Origin: Actinomycetota bacterium
Lineage (GTDB): Bacteria; Actinomycetota; Coriobacteriia; Anaerosomatales; D1FN1-002
Direction: 5' to 3'
Assembly (NCBI GenBank): GCA_005774595.1
Contig: VAUM01000013.1
Location: 1-13,251, forward strand
DNA length: 13,251 nt
The translations under genes and the position numbers were made by a program. The first letter of the stretch is position 1, and every line of letters starts with the position of its first letter. The notes below the pieces were generated by a model. It made no database searches, was not told the DNA's origin, and saw only the letters and a list, made by a program, of their open reading frames with translations. Below are positions 13,226-13,251 of this stretch, in pieces.

Positions 13226-13251
13226 CCGTCGGCAGCACCCTCCCGACGCGG

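Noticed and set aside
1..13251. CRISPR arrays, tRNA or rRNA genes, insertion sequences
   Set aside because: I saw no regularly spaced direct repeats, cloverleaf or rRNA-like sequence, transposase motifs or terminal inverted repeats; the palindromes at 13166-13225 are not flanking a gene within the window.

Overview
The window is a high-GC bacterial chromosome segment in which every recognisable gene lies on the minus strand, so transcription runs from high to low coordinates. Gene content and order (fsa, rho, rpmE, thyX, DUF1385, hicAB, prfA, prmC, tsaC, rpiB, glyA, dCMP deaminase, wecA) strongly resemble the rho-prfA-glyA neighbourhood known from Firmicutes. Together with the high GC this suggests an actinobacterium of the Coriobacteriia type or a related anaerobic lineage. 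The order assignment is inference from gene order and protein style, not from a marker comparison.

Layout in transcription order. At the right edge (13251-13033) is a gene-free stretch with a strong compound palindrome. Next is an sppA-type membrane protease reading frame (13032-11992) interrupted by an in-frame TAG. A good promoter at about 11928-11957 then precedes a leader of about 190 nt and a translationally coupled pair, fsa (transaldolase) and rho. rpmE (bL31 with a long low-complexity tail) follows behind a leader hairpin. After a terminator-like hairpin come thyX and a DUF1385 (YqhQ-like) membrane protein, which overlap. A hicAB-type toxin-antitoxin pair with its own palindromic operator sits between DUF1385 and prfA. 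The rest is a tight housekeeping run: prfA, prmC, tsaC, rpiB, glyA, dCMP deaminase and wecA, ending in a small zinc-ribbon protein. Positions 1-198 hold nothing I can assign.

How the genes work together. PrfA (RF1) and PrmC (which methylates the RF1 GGQ glutamine), TsaC (tRNA t6A), bL31 and Rho form an information-processing core. dCMP deaminase (makes dUMP), GlyA (makes methylene-tetrahydrofolate) and ThyX (makes dTMP) are three consecutive inputs to de novo thymidylate synthesis. RpiB and the transaldolase belong to the pentose phosphate pathway. WecA starts undecaprenyl-linked glycan synthesis.

I found no evidence of a spectacular new system. The best leads are the amber-interrupted sppA, a marked TAG stop-codon preference in which TGA appears only at overlapping gene junctions, the palindrome cluster at the right edge, the hicAB insertion in a conserved operon, the tailed bL31, a histidine ladder in the DUF1385 protein and the cysteine-rich zinc-ribbon protein.
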